Of a stretch of DNA of 64,000 nt, positions 15,974-25,362 are shown in pieces (position 1 is the stretch's first letter; every line of letters starts with the position of its first letter). The notes beneath the pieces were generated by a model that saw nothing but the letters and a program-made list of their open reading frames with translations, was not told where the DNA came from and did no database searches. Both the position numbers and the translations under genes were made by a program. The stretch comes from Granulosicoccus antarcticus IMCC3135 (GTDB taxonomy: Bacteria; Pseudomonadota; Gammaproteobacteria; Granulosicoccales; Granulosicoccaceae), in contig NZ_CP018632.1 of assembly GCF_002215215.1 (NCBI RefSeq), positions 5,514,501 to 5,578,500 on the forward strand, written 5' to 3'.

Positions 15974-16657
15974 ATGAATCCCACCCTCGCCGTCATTGGC
16001 GCGGGCGGGCATGCGCGAGTCATTGCCGATACCGCTCGTGAAACCGGTGAATGGGAACACATCGAATTTTACGATGATACCTGGCCACAAGAATCCTTCA
16101 GTGGTGACTGGCCACTGGTCGGACAACTTCAGGATCTATTGAATACCCAACCTCGAGACAGTTTGCAACTGATCGTGGCCAGCGGCGACAATCAACGACG
16201 GCATGCCCTGCAATCAAGGCTCGAAGGCCTGGGCTGGATCATGGCGACACTCATACATCCCGATGCCTGTATCAGCTCTGGCGCAACCCTAGAGCCAGGC
16301 TGCATAGTCATGGCGGGTGTCGTGATCAACTTTGGGGTCACGATAGGTGCTGCCAGCATTATCAATACGCGAGCCAGCGTAGATCACGACTGCTATCTGG
16401 GCAATGCAGTGCATATCAGCCCCGGCGCCACACTCTGCGGCAAAGTATGCATAGGCGATCGCACATGGGTAGGTGCCGGCGCAGTAGTTGTTCAAAACAT
16501 CCGGATGGGTAGCGATTCAATCATTGGCGCGGGTGCAACCGTGCTTGAGGACATCCCCGATGATGTGGTGGCAGTCGGCTGCCCTGCCCGTCAAATAAAA
16601 TCCGCACCCTGTGTTTCACGAAAACCTGCCAATTCGCTTCGGCAGGATTCGAAATAA
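15974..16657 (+). CDS. NeuD/PglD-family sugar acetyltransferase (LegH-like)
   Basis: A 227-residue protein with an N-terminal nucleotide-sugar-binding part (AVIGAGGHARVIADTA) and a C-terminal left-handed beta-helix of hexapeptide repeats. The likely catalytic base is H138 in ASVDHDCYLG. The family acetylates amino sugars on the way to bacillosamine, legionaminic acid or sialic acid. With LegB, LegC, LegG and LegI also in this region, a LegH role (N-acetylation of the 4-amino group made by LegC) is the best inference. O-acetylation of a finished nonulosonic acid remains possible. Confidence 0.8.
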   Translation: MNPTLAVIGAGGHARVIADTARETGEWEHIEFYDDTWPQESFSGDWPLVGQLQDLLNTQPRDSLQLIVASGDNQRRHALQSRLEGLGWIMATLIHPDACISSGATLEPGCIVMAGVVINFGVTIGAASIINTRASVDHDCYLGNAVHISPGATLCGKVCIGDRTWVGAGAVVVQNIRMGSDSIIGAGATVLEDIPDDVVAVGCPARQIKSAPCVSRKPANSLRQDSK

Positions 16658-16767
16658 CCTACGGCTCTAACTACCCAGCCTGGTTGGCAAGATTACTGAT
16701 GCGCATCATTCACACAATTCCATACCTCGGACAAATCTGTTCGAGTCTGGACTAACACAAAAGCCAG

Positions 16768-19293
16768 TTGAGCAAGGCATCGATCAGATCAGGAGCATTG
16801 ACATTGAATTACTACTATGAAGAAAACACATGGGGTGAACGCTTCATACCAGACCTGAACCGAACCGTTTTCCAGAACGCCAGTGCCGCGAGCTACTTCG
16901 AGAATGAACTGGATTTTGACCTACTGGAGCCAAACAAGCTCACGATAATCGTTGGTAGCGACTCCGGCCTGCTTTACAAATACCTATGCTCTCAGCCGAT
17001 TCCCGCAAGCTCACGCATTATCATCATAGAACCGGCAGACGTTTTTGAAATCGTCAATGAAGAATGCCAGCAATGGCTATCCACACAAGCCCCACAAACT
17101 GCTGAACCTGTCGTCAGTCTGCATCTAGTAGAAAATCTGGACTCGGAAGTACTGAATGATAGTGATACCGCCTTCTTTTTCGCAGGCAAGATTCAACAGA
17201 CGCAAGCCAAATGCGCCACCCAGGATTACCAGAACATCTACTACCCGCTGTATAGAGAAGTCCGTGAAATACTCGCTACGCGGGCTCATGTCCTACAGAA
17301 TCGATACAGCATAAAGTTGTATGTCGAACAGCAGATGAACAACTGCATCGATAATCACACCCCCATGCGTGCACAACCGGACTTCGGAAAAGATCGCGTG
17401 GCTGTCATCATGGGTGGGGGTCCGTCGCTGGATGATCAGCTTGACTGGATTGTTCACAACCGATCAAAAATATTCCTGATTGCCGTTTCACGTATCTGTG
17501 GCAAGCTGCATAAACTACACCTGATTCCTGATATGGTCGTTGCCGTGGACTCACACCCGGTGACCTATGCTGCCGCCAAGATGGGGACACACTGGGAACA
17601 TGTGCCTCTGGCATCCAGCTACCATGTCGCTCATGAGTTGCTTAAACAGTGGCGAGGTCCTCACTACTTCCTGGGTTATCGATACCCATGGGAAGCGATG
17701 AACCGCGAACCGACCGATACGGTCGAATCAGTAGGACCGACGGTTGGACATAGTGCGATCGTACTGGCAGAAAGACTGGGCTTCAGCACCATCTTGCTTG
17801 CAGGCATTGACCTTTGCCTGAACGCAAGTGGAGGCTCGCATGCGCAAGGTACACCCGAAGCGGAACTCCTGAAGCTACCTGGCACCTACGAGGCACGAGT
17901 AACAACCTACGCAGGCAACCAGGCAGGTATTCCCCTTGGTTTTTATCGAGGTATTGACTCGCTGAACACTATCGGCCAGGAAATAAACCAGCATTCTGAC
18001 AAGTTATTCAATCTGAACATTGATGCTGCAAAAATCCCCTCTATCAAGTATCTCAATGCCAAAAACGTCACCCTGCCTGAAAGCAAGCCCAGGTTCGATA
18101 CCAGTGAGTATGCAGAACTGACAACCGACCAGCTCAGTGCATTGGCAAAGAAGCTCATGGGTCACAAGCGAGAATTCGAGAAAATCAAGGATATTGCTTC
18201 GAAAGCCAAAGCGTGTATTGATCAAATCTATGGCAAGAATGGCAAACCACCTAATCCTGAATACCATCAACGACTGGATGCGCTAGAGGCTCGCTTGAAT
18301 AAAGTCAGTTCCTACGCAATCGACACAGTTCGCTACTTCATGGCACCCGAGTTTGCGCAGTTGCGCAAACCGAGCGGATTTGATGCGATGGAAGAAGACG
18401 ACATGGAACTATGGGTGCGGCAATACTACAAAATCACCCATCGCGGAGCCAGATACTTTCAGCAAGCACTTGAAAGCTCGCTGGAGACCATTGAACTACG
18501 CAAGGCGGAACAGTCAAGCACACCTGACATTGACTACTTGATCAAGAAGTGGACGGATGTGAAAACACCTGGCCGTGTTTCAATTTTTCGTGAAAACCTG
18601 CTTGAATACGCAACCGACGATCAGATAATTCTTCTTCAACAATCTGATAGTGCCTATTTCCAGTCTTTGCTGACAAAAGACGAAGTCCACGAAAAACTGG
18701 TTGTACACAACTACGGTACCATCAGAAAAACCATGCAGTCTTTGAGGTATCTTCGCGACAAAAAATGCGTGTCCGACTTGCAATCCTATTATGAAAAACT
18801 CAAGGATATGGAATGGCCTTATGGGACTATTGCGAGTTTCATCAAAGGTAATCTCGCCGAAATCAACGCTGAAAACGAATTATCCATAGAACAGTATCAG
18901 AAGGTCATTGATAACTGCGGCGAACAACTGAACGCAGGCGATGAAACACTGGAATCGATTGGTACCTTGATCGAAGAATCGCTGACCAATCTGACACGCA
19001 TCTATCTGGACCAACAGGACGGTGATTCAGCTGCCAGCACTCTGGGTACATTGTGCGAAATTACGCCACAGTACATTCCATCCTATGCCAATCTTCTGAA
19101 CCTGCTAGGTAACTACGAATCTGCGGTGGAGCTGTTGGAGATCTACCTGGCCAACTTCAAGCACGACTATCGAGCAGCTCGACAACTGGTGCAGTTGCAC
19201 AAAAACATGGGCAACAATGAAGCGCATCAGAAAGCGGTTCAACTGGCTGAAGGTATCCGCAACAAAAACACGTTAACGACCAAGGCCGCCTAG
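16768..19293 (+). CDS. Maf/DUF115 family flagellin glycosylation protein with TPR-like tail
   Basis: An 841-residue cytosolic protein starting with TTG. The DUF115 (MptE-like/motility accessory factor) domain runs from about residue 205 to 400. It shows RVAVIMGGGPSLDDQL, the VSRICGKLH stretch, PDMVVAVDSHP, SVGPTVGHSAIVLAERLGF and AGIDLCLN. The last ~110 residues look like tetratricopeptide-type helices. Maf proteins transfer nonulosonic acids to flagellin in polar-flagellated bacteria, and this gene lies among legionaminic acid genes. No flagellin gene is in the window. The coding region looks more AT-rich than most of the window. Confidence 0.85.
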   Translation: MSKASIRSGALTLNYYYEENTWGERFIPDLNRTVFQNASAASYFENELDFDLLEPNKLTIIVGSDSGLLYKYLCSQPIPASSRIIIIEPADVFEIVNEECQQWLSTQAPQTAEPVVSLHLVENLDSEVLNDSDTAFFFAGKIQQTQAKCATQDYQNIYYPLYREVREILATRAHVLQNRYSIKLYVEQQMNNCIDNHTPMRAQPDFGKDRVAVIMGGGPSLDDQLDWIVHNRSKIFLIAVSRICGKLHKLHLIPDMVVAVDSHPVTYAAAKMGTHWEHVPLASSYHVAHELLKQWRGPHYFLGYRYPWEAMNREPTDTVESVGPTVGHSAIVLAERLGFSTILLAGIDLCLNASGGSHAQGTPEAELLKLPGTYEARVTTYAGNQAGIPLGFYRGIDSLNTIGQEINQHSDKLFNLNIDAAKIPSIKYLNAKNVTLPESKPRFDTSEYAELTTDQLSALAKKLMGHKREFEKIKDIASKAKACIDQIYGKNGKPPNPEYHQRLDALEARLNKVSSYAIDTVRYFMAPEFAQLRKPSGFDAMEEDDMELWVRQYYKITHRGARYFQQALESSLETIELRKAEQSSTPDIDYLIKKWTDVKTPGRVSIFRENLLEYATDDQIILLQQSDSAYFQSLLTKDEVHEKLVVHNYGTIRKTMQSLRYLRDKKCVSDLQSYYEKLKDMEWPYGTIASFIKGNLAEINAENELSIEQYQKVIDNCGEQLNAGDETLESIGTLIEESLTNLTRIYLDQQDGDSAASTLGTLCEITPQYIPSYANLLNLLGNYESAVELLEIYLANFKHDYRAARQLVQLHKNMGNNEAHQKAVQLAEGIRNKNTLTTKAA

Positions 19294-19583
19294 TCCGTTT
19301 TTCTTGAGCGATCGTCTTCCCAGGAACCTCGGTGTTTAACACGCCTGGAATTGCGAGCTCATGAAACACTCGCCAACATGGCTAGCTTATCTTTCACACA
19401 CGCTGGGCAAGGCGTGTTACCTGGCGTTATTCCACGCAGCTAGCATAGAACTTGCTGTGCTATTACAAAGCCCTCCTGAATGTACGAATACACTTACAAC
19501 ACTAGGTGCCTTGCACGCGGCATGTAGCATGATTTCAGAAAACCTACCTTGAATCTACTTTCTATCAATAACATCAGCAAGCG
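19294..19583. other. Intergenic stretch before the WbqC gene
   Basis: About 290 bases between the Maf gene and the WbqC gene. A 63-codon plus-strand frame (19361-19552) has no ribosome-binding site or recognisable features and is probably chance. I see no hairpin with a T-run and no convincing promoter, although a separate promoter for the WbqC-to-FAD gene string is likely here. Confidence 0.4.
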
Positions 19584-20258
19584 ATGAGCACTATTGCGAT
19601 TCACCAACCACAGTATTTGCCGTGGTTACCTTACTTTCAGAAAATCTCGGATGCTGATCATTTTGTTCTTCTGGATAACGTTCAGTATGATAAGAGGGGC
19701 CTGCAAAACAGAAACCAGATAAAGGGTCCCAACGGCCCACTCTGGCTAACTGTACCCGTTCATGCCAGTATCGATCGTCGCATATCATCCGTGCGGGTAG
19801 CAGATCAGAAATGGCAGGAAAAGCATAAAAGAAGCATCAAACAATGCTATGCCAAAGCCGCCCACATTGAATTGTATGAGAAGTTACTCGAACCCATCTT
19901 ATCAAATGAGTACGAATTCCTGGTTGATCTGAACATTGCAATCATCCAGATTTTTCTGGATTTTCTGGAAATCAGAACAAATATCATCAAGGCATCCTCG
20001 CTCAATGCCAAGGGTAGAAAAGAAGAGTTGATGATCAATATTTGCAAGGAACTGAATGCCACTCGCTATCTTTCAGGTACAGGTGCACGTGAATATCAAT
20101 CAGATATCCAATTTAAGGAACAGGGCATTCAGCTGGAATATCACGTTTCAGAAATTCCAGATTACAAGCAATGCCACATGAAAAACGGATTCGAGAAAGG
20201 CATGTCAATCGTAGACATGATCCTTAATCTTGGTGCAGACACAAGACCCCTATTATGA
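19584..20258 (+). CDS. WbqC family protein
   Basis: A 224-residue protein of the WbqC family. The N-terminus matches the family pattern well: IHQPQYLPWLPYF, a D..V..D pair in DHFVLLDNVQYDKRG, and then LQNRNQIKGPNG with WLTVPV. WbqC-like proteins occur in O-antigen and flagellar-glycan gene clusters, and their reaction is not established. Its stop overlaps the following methyltransferase start by four bases (ATGA), so the two are co-translated. I infer a role in modifying or attaching the nonulosonic acid made by the neighbouring genes. Confidence 0.85.
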   Translation: MSTIAIHQPQYLPWLPYFQKISDADHFVLLDNVQYDKRGLQNRNQIKGPNGPLWLTVPVHASIDRRISSVRVADQKWQEKHKRSIKQCYAKAAHIELYEKLLEPILSNEYEFLVDLNIAIIQIFLDFLEIRTNIIKASSLNAKGRKEELMINICKELNATRYLSGTGAREYQSDIQFKEQGIQLEYHVSEIPDYKQCHMKNGFEKGMSIVDMILNLGADTRPLL

Positions 20259-20923
20259 ATGAGGCAACAAACGTGATTTCAACTCGTAAACAAGGCGTAG
20301 CGCAGGCTACTGAATACTGGGACAAGAAGTCGTCCAACGCTGCATCATTCATCGAGAGTGTGGAGCAAAACAGTCGCCCTCAGCGAATGCGTTATGAGTC
20401 ATTTGTCCTCGCTCACGAGTTGTCAAACAGCTCCTTGCTCGATGTAGGTTGCGGTGCTGGTGACTTTCTGCATCATCTGCGACAGCGTGATCTGAACGTA
20501 AGCTACACGGGTACTGATATTTCCGCCAACATGATCAACACCTGTCAGTCGCGCTTTCCAGAGCAGGAGTTCCTCCACCTGGATATTGCAGACATTGAAG
20601 CAAATAGAAAATTCGACTATGTCGTTTCATTCGGGATTCACAACATCAAGATTGATTCGGGTTGGGAAATATTGAAGGAATATACCGCCAAGCAGTTTGA
20701 GCTTTGCCGTAAGGGAGCTCACATCAGCATACTGACCAATCGCTACTCAGGTTTCGACAAGCATATACAATGCTGGGCAGCAGAACAGGTTCTGGAGGCG
20801 GCCCTGGCCATTACGCCCTATGTGGTTCTTCGTCACGACTATTTACCCAACGATTTCAGCGTGACCTTGTATCGAGAACCGTTGATCGATACAAGAGGAG
20901 ATTTACTGCTCGATTATGGGTAG
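20255..20923 (+). CDS. SAM-dependent methyltransferase, class I
   Basis: A 222-residue methyltransferase. Motif I is LLDVGCGAGD at about residues 61-70, followed by YTGTDISANMI (motif II) and FLHLDIADIE. The substrate is not known. It sits within a co-translated string: four-base overlap with WbqC before it and eight-base overlap with LegG after it. That places it in sugar modification, perhaps O-methylation of the nonulosonic acid or of a precursor. Confidence 0.83.
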   Translation: MNEATNVISTRKQGVAQATEYWDKKSSNAASFIESVEQNSRPQRMRYESFVLAHELSNSSLLDVGCGAGDFLHHLRQRDLNVSYTGTDISANMINTCQSRFPEQEFLHLDIADIEANRKFDYVVSFGIHNIKIDSGWEILKEYTAKQFELCRKGAHISILTNRYSGFDKHIQCWAAEQVLEAALAITPYVVLRHDYLPNDFSVTLYREPLIDTRGDLLLDYG

Positions 20924-22076
20924 AAAAATATTCTTCATCACAGGGGCAAGATCTGATTATGACTTGATGTCACCGATACTCAGGACTCTGGCAGATACAC
21001 CTGATATCGAAGCATCACTGGTTGTTTGTGCGGCACACCTTTCACCTTTCCATGGCAACAATATCGAGATTGTGAAGCAGGATGGGTTCCACATTGCGGG
21101 CACCGTTGAGTCCTTGCTATGCTCAGAAAGCTGGGAAGGCCGCTCTCTGTCATTCTCCAATCTGATGGATGGTTTGACACGCCTTCTGGCCATTCAGAAA
21201 CCGGACATGATTTTCGTGGCAGGCGATCGGGAAGAAGCTCTGGCGGGTGCCCTGGTCGGGTGTTTCTTGCGCATCCCCGTGGCTCATAGTCATGGTGGGG
21301 ATCGTTGCCTGGCCTCGGATATTGATGAAGTACTGAGACCTGCCATATCCAAATTGGCAAATCTGCACTTTGTCGCAACCCAGGCACACGCAACCCGACT
21401 GGAGAAGATGGGGGAACAAGCCGACTCCATTCACGTGACCGGAGCGGCTGGACTCGACAGGCTGAGCGGCGCCGACAAATTACCACTGGGTGCCGTGTAC
21501 GAAAAGTATGGTCTTGTCGATAATGATAGACATTTTCTTGTGATTCATCACCCCTCGCCTACGCTGGGACTTGATGAAGGTGTGCATGAAATCAGAGAAC
21601 TGTTGAGCGGAGTGCTTCAGCTAGGCCACACTGTCTTTTGTGGTTATCCGAATTTCGACCCTGGGAATATCGGCATACGTGCGGTGATCGATGAATTCAA
21701 GCTTACACACGAAAACCTTATCACCTATCACCACCTACCTAGTGACGAGTTCACCACTCTTTACAGGAATGCCATTGCCATCGTTGGCAATTCCTCCTCA
21801 ATCGTGACCGAGTCCGGCTACCTGAAAGTCCCCGGAGTTCTGGTGGGTCGGCGACAGGAACTACGAACAATCGGTCCCAATGTCCTGACAGTAAACGCCG
21901 ATAGTTCATCGGTTGAGAACGCCTGCAGACAATGTCTGAGCGATCAGGCATTCCTGTCAAAGGTAGCTGAAGGTGTATCACTGTACGGCGATGGAAAAGC
22001 GTCGGTTCGGATCGCCGATATTCTGGCCAACACAAGATTTTCTCCTGTCGATCTATTGAAAACCATTACTTACTAA
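20916..22076 (+). CDS. legG: UDP-GlcNAc 2-epimerase family, hydrolysing (LegG/NeuC-like)
   Basis: A 386-residue enzyme of the hydrolysing UDP-N-acetylglucosamine 2-epimerase family. It begins KIFFITGARSDYDLM and contains VAGDREEALAGAL, PVAHSHGGDR, VTGAAGLDRL and the late IVGNSSSIVTESGYL, all typical of NeuC/LegG/PseG-type epimerases. In the legionaminic pathway LegG removes UDP and inverts C2 of the diacetamido sugar. This yields the 2,4-diacetamido-trideoxymannose used by LegI. It is directly upstream of the LegI-like synthase, as expected. Confidence 0.85.
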   Translation: MGRKIFFITGARSDYDLMSPILRTLADTPDIEASLVVCAAHLSPFHGNNIEIVKQDGFHIAGTVESLLCSESWEGRSLSFSNLMDGLTRLLAIQKPDMIFVAGDREEALAGALVGCFLRIPVAHSHGGDRCLASDIDEVLRPAISKLANLHFVATQAHATRLEKMGEQADSIHVTGAAGLDRLSGADKLPLGAVYEKYGLVDNDRHFLVIHHPSPTLGLDEGVHEIRELLSGVLQLGHTVFCGYPNFDPGNIGIRAVIDEFKLTHENLITYHHLPSDEFTTLYRNAIAIVGNSSSIVTESGYLKVPGVLVGRRQELRTIGPNVLTVNADSSSVENACRQCLSDQAFLSKVAEGVSLYGDGKASVRIADILANTRFSPVDLLKTITY

Positions 22077-22115
22077 CCACGTGAATACCATCCACCATTG
22101 GAAGCCATTGTCGCC

Positions 22116-23258
22116 ATGAGCACCTATATCATTGCCGAAGCAGGGGTGAATCACAACGGCTCTGAACAGTTGGCTCATGACCTTGTGGATGCGGCAGCCG
22201 ATGCCGGTGCTGACGCGGTAAAATTCCAGACATTCAAGGCGTCCGAGTTAGCCACTGCATCAGTCAGCAAGGCAAAGTATCAACGTCAGAATCAGACGAA
22301 TGAGGAGAGCCAGTATCAGATGCTGGAGAGGCTGGAGTTGCGGCATGATCTTCATTTCGACCTTAAGGCGCATGCTGAACAGCGTGGTATTGACTTCATG
22401 TCAACGGCATTCGATACAGGCAGTCTTCAGTTTCTTGTCTCGGACCTTTCATTGGAAACCATCAAGATTTCCTCTGGCGAATTAACCAATCATCCATTCC
22501 TGCTTGCTCATGCTCGCACTGGCAAGAAGCTGATTCTGTCGACCGGTATGGCGACCCTGGATGAGATCAAGGATGCACTGGCAGTACTTTCGTTCGGATT
22601 CCTGCAAAGTGCCAAAAGCACTGAAGCGCCCACAGCAACAACACAGAATGGCTACGCTGAGGCGCCCTGCCCCCCCACTCCATCCGCTTTCCTCAATGCT
22701 TATGATTCGGAGCATGGGAAACAGCTGCTCAAAGAACGCCTCACCCTGCTCCACTGTACCAGCGAATATCCCACGAGCATGAACAATGTCAACCTGCGAG
22801 TCATGCAATCACTACAAGAACAATTTGGAGTCTGCGTGGGTTACTCGGACCATACTCTGGGAGTCGTCGTTGCCGGGCTCGCAGTTGCAGCAGGAGCCAG
22901 GGTGCTGGAGAAGCACTTCACGCTCGATCAGAGCATGCCCGGCCCTGATCATGCGATGTCAATGACACCAGAGTCCCTGGCAAGGTATGTAGCGACAGCG
23001 CGTGAAGCCGAACTGGTCATGGGAAGTGCTGAAAAAATGCCGACTATCGGTGAGTTACAAAATCGCACCATCGGTCGCAAAGTCATCGTTGCGGCATCTG
23101 CCATCGTCAAGGGCGAGGTTTTTTCAGATACCAATATCGGACTGAAAAGAAGCAGTGGAACCGGTCTTGAACCGAGCAGATATTGGGAACTGCTGGGCAA
23201 ACAGGCAGCGGCAACCATTGAGCGAGACGAGGCTATTACCGACCTGCTGATTCTATGA
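22116..23258 (+). CDS. legI: N-acetylneuraminate/legionaminate synthase (LegI/NeuB)
   Basis: A 380-residue synthase that condenses a six-carbon amino sugar with phosphoenolpyruvate to make a nine-carbon nonulosonic acid. I prefer the ATG at 22116 (MSTYIIAEAGVNHNG) to the upstream TTG at 22098. The NeuB core is clear: AEAGVNHNGS, ADAVKFQTFKASEL, KISSGELTNHPFL, TGMATLDEI, LLHCTSEYP, GYSDHTLG, and EKHFTLD..MPGPDHAMS. A C-terminal SAF (antifreeze-like) domain begins near VIVAASAIVKGE. An insertion of about 35 residues before LLHCTSEYP makes it longer than NeuB. A similar insertion is common in LegI, which supports legionaminic rather than sialic acid. Confidence 0.88.
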   Translation: MSTYIIAEAGVNHNGSEQLAHDLVDAAADAGADAVKFQTFKASELATASVSKAKYQRQNQTNEESQYQMLERLELRHDLHFDLKAHAEQRGIDFMSTAFDTGSLQFLVSDLSLETIKISSGELTNHPFLLAHARTGKKLILSTGMATLDEIKDALAVLSFGFLQSAKSTEAPTATTQNGYAEAPCPPTPSAFLNAYDSEHGKQLLKERLTLLHCTSEYPTSMNNVNLRVMQSLQEQFGVCVGYSDHTLGVVVAGLAVAAGARVLEKHFTLDQSMPGPDHAMSMTPESLARYVATAREAELVMGSAEKMPTIGELQNRTIGRKVIVAASAIVKGEVFSDTNIGLKRSSGTGLEPSRYWELLGKQAAATIERDEAITDLLIL

Positions 23259-23289
23259 ATTTTCACCCGCCTGCATTGCTGACAAACCC

Positions 23290-23952
23290 ATGAATATACT
23301 GCTTATAGCTCCTCATCCTGATGATGAAATTCTGGGTTGCGGCGGGACTCTACTGCGCCATAAGCACTCTGGCGACAGTATCCATATTGTGTTTGTCACA
23401 ACAATGCAGGAGGCGCACGGATTTTCCTCTGAGCGCATTCAGTCGCGAGCTGCGGAAATTGCCTGCATACAGCGAGAACTTGGCGCCAGCATCTACCAGT
23501 TGCCCTACCCAACCGCAACCCTGACTGATAGCGACACCCTCTCCCTGATTCCAGAGCTAAGTACCTTGTTCAAATCCATCTCACCGGAGATGGTCTATTT
23601 GCCGAATCGCTCGGACGCCCACTCCGATCATGGTGTGTCGTTCAATGCAGCCTATGCCTGTACCAAGGTATTCCGATACCCAAGCATAAAGACCATCATG
23701 ATGTACGAGACAATTTCCGAAACTGATTTCTCACCCGCACTTCCTGAGAATATTTTCGTACCCAATTATTTTGTCGACATCTCATCCTTCATGGAACAGA
23801 AGTTGGAGCTGATGAAAGTCTATGCCTCCGAACTGGCAGAACATCCTTTTCCCAGAAGCATCAAGGCACTCAAGGCGCTTGGGACACTACGTGGTTCTGC
23901 AGCAGGTGTGGAGTATGCAGAAGCATTCCAATTGATCAAGCACATTCGCTGA
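23290..23952 (+). CDS. PIG-L family deacetylase
   Basis: A 220-residue zinc-dependent deacetylase of the PIG-L/LmbE family. The metal-binding motif PHPDDE lies at residues 8-13, with the third ligand likely in SDAHSDH. These enzymes remove acetyl groups from N-acetylglucosamine-like sugars. Placed straight after LegI, it may deacetylate the nonulosonic acid or a precursor to free an amine for another acyl group. The reaction on this pathway is inferred only from position. Confidence 0.85.
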   Translation: MNILLIAPHPDDEILGCGGTLLRHKHSGDSIHIVFVTTMQEAHGFSSERIQSRAAEIACIQRELGASIYQLPYPTATLTDSDTLSLIPELSTLFKSISPEMVYLPNRSDAHSDHGVSFNAAYACTKVFRYPSIKTIMMYETISETDFSPALPENIFVPNYFVDISSFMEQKLELMKVYASELAEHPFPRSIKALKALGTLRGSAAGVEYAEAFQLIKHIR

Positions 23953-23986
23953 TCAAACAATCAACCTATGAGACGTTGAGCATCGC

Positions 23987-25297
23987 GTGAGCCCTTCAAA
24001 GAGTACTAACTACCTTATTGTCGGTGGCGGCATTACTGGCTGTGTTTCGGCATTGCTGCTTGCGGAACAAGGCATCAGCGTTACCTTGTGCGAGTCATCA
24101 TCGCACCTGGGGGGCATACTTCGCGACCATGTCAGCTCAGGCGAACGTTTTTTCACAAGCTGCCAATACCTGTCGGTGAACGAGCCCTGGTTCCAACTGC
24201 TACCGTCCACCATTCGACGTGAACTAGCGGAATTTGAGCATAGTTATGGGTCGGTAACAGACTTCGAACAGCACTGCATGACAACCCGGTCCATGGCGAT
24301 GCCTGTGTTTGCAACTGAGAAAGTCAGGCTTGAGGAATTCTCGGCAAACCTGGACAACGCCACCTTGTCTTCAAGATTGTCGTTCTATCCAGAGTTCGTT
24401 GAAAAAAACCTGCGCAGTTGGGTTCGACGCTACGGTGTAGAGCCAGAGTCAGTCAGTGGAGAGAATGCAGCGGCCCTGCAGATATCCAGGGTGCACCTGG
24501 CTAATCACGACGCAGCTGTGACCGTTTTAAAACAGCAGCCTGATTATGATGCCTCACTGGCCTTGCCATTCAAGTATCGTCACCCGGATCAAAGCATACA
24601 AGCAGCACTACCTACCGAAGGATTTGATGCATTTTTTGAACTGCTTGAGAACTACATGATTTCAAGGGGCATACAAGTCATGAAAAACAAGCCCATCAAG
24701 CTGCGCAAGAACGGCATGAAAATACAATTCTGGTCTCGTTCGGAAAGAATGGATTATTTTGACAATCTCATTTGGGCGTGCAATCCGAACCCCTTGTTAA
24801 GAGGACTCGAATTTCCTGCCCTGGACAATGTCCACGGCAAATCCGAAACACATTTCTATGACCTCGATCTATCTGAAGGATCGGTAGACACCTGTTACTA
24901 CCAGATATTCTCTGATCAGACAGATATCAACAGACTGTTCACCTACTCTGTTGCTGGAAAACCGAAACTGACTGTTGAATGTTTTGCCGGTAATCGTGAT
25001 AAAGATCAGATCAGTACCGAGGTGCACATACTACTTCGCAAGCTGGGACATGAGCACACTATTAATTGGCAATCGTCCACAAAGGAAAAGCGATATATTT
25101 TCTACTCTGAAAGTGACAAAGCCATACTCTCGCAGCTGGCCGCAGCTCAAACAATCAACAATTGCAGAATACTTGATGCAGGCTGGCTGGATTTTGGCAG
25201 GAACGCAAAAATCAATCGAATCATGGATCAGATTGACCAGGGTAACGAAACCCATGATGCCCTTTCCGGCGATATCAGGATGTCAGCTGCATCCTGA
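23987..25297 (+). CDS. FAD/NAD(P)-binding oxidoreductase of unknown substrate
   Basis: A 436-residue protein starting with GTG. The N-terminus carries the dinucleotide-binding motif IVGGGITGC (glycines at 13-15 and 18), an acidic residue at the end of the second strand, and the HLGGIL segment. This is the layout of flavin amine oxidases and related NAD(P)-binding proteins. No specific catalytic motif is visible. It is the last plus-strand gene of the glycan region and is bounded by a bidirectional hairpin. I infer a sugar-modifying role by location only; it is the least understood enzyme in the cluster. Confidence 0.7.
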   Translation: MSPSKSTNYLIVGGGITGCVSALLLAEQGISVTLCESSSHLGGILRDHVSSGERFFTSCQYLSVNEPWFQLLPSTIRRELAEFEHSYGSVTDFEQHCMTTRSMAMPVFATEKVRLEEFSANLDNATLSSRLSFYPEFVEKNLRSWVRRYGVEPESVSGENAAALQISRVHLANHDAAVTVLKQQPDYDASLALPFKYRHPDQSIQAALPTEGFDAFFELLENYMISRGIQVMKNKPIKLRKNGMKIQFWSRSERMDYFDNLIWACNPNPLLRGLEFPALDNVHGKSETHFYDLDLSEGSVDTCYYQIFSDQTDINRLFTYSVAGKPKLTVECFAGNRDKDQISTEVHILLRKLGHEHTINWQSSTKEKRYIFYSESDKAILSQLAAAQTINNCRILDAGWLDFGRNAKINRIMDQIDQGNETHDALSGDIRMSAAS

Positions 25298-25319
25298 TCC
25301 AGTTCCAATAGCGAGCAGA

Positions 25320-25342
25320 GGCAGAGTCAACTTGACTCTGCC
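25320..25342. terminator. Bidirectional hairpin between convergent genes
   Basis: GGCAGAGTCAA and TTGACTCTGCC form a perfect eleven-base inverted repeat around a single C (in practice a nine-pair stem with a five-base loop). It lies 22 bases after the FAD gene stop and 20 bases after the stop of the convergent nucleotidyltransferase gene. There is no strong T-run on either side, but position and symmetry argue for a shared terminator. Confidence 0.7.
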
Positions 25343-25362
25343 ATGCGGGCCTCTCGAAAACA

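Noticed and set aside
19361-19552. 63-codon plus-strand frame before the WbqC gene
   Set aside because: No ribosome-binding site and no family resemblance; slightly hydrophobic composition is not enough.
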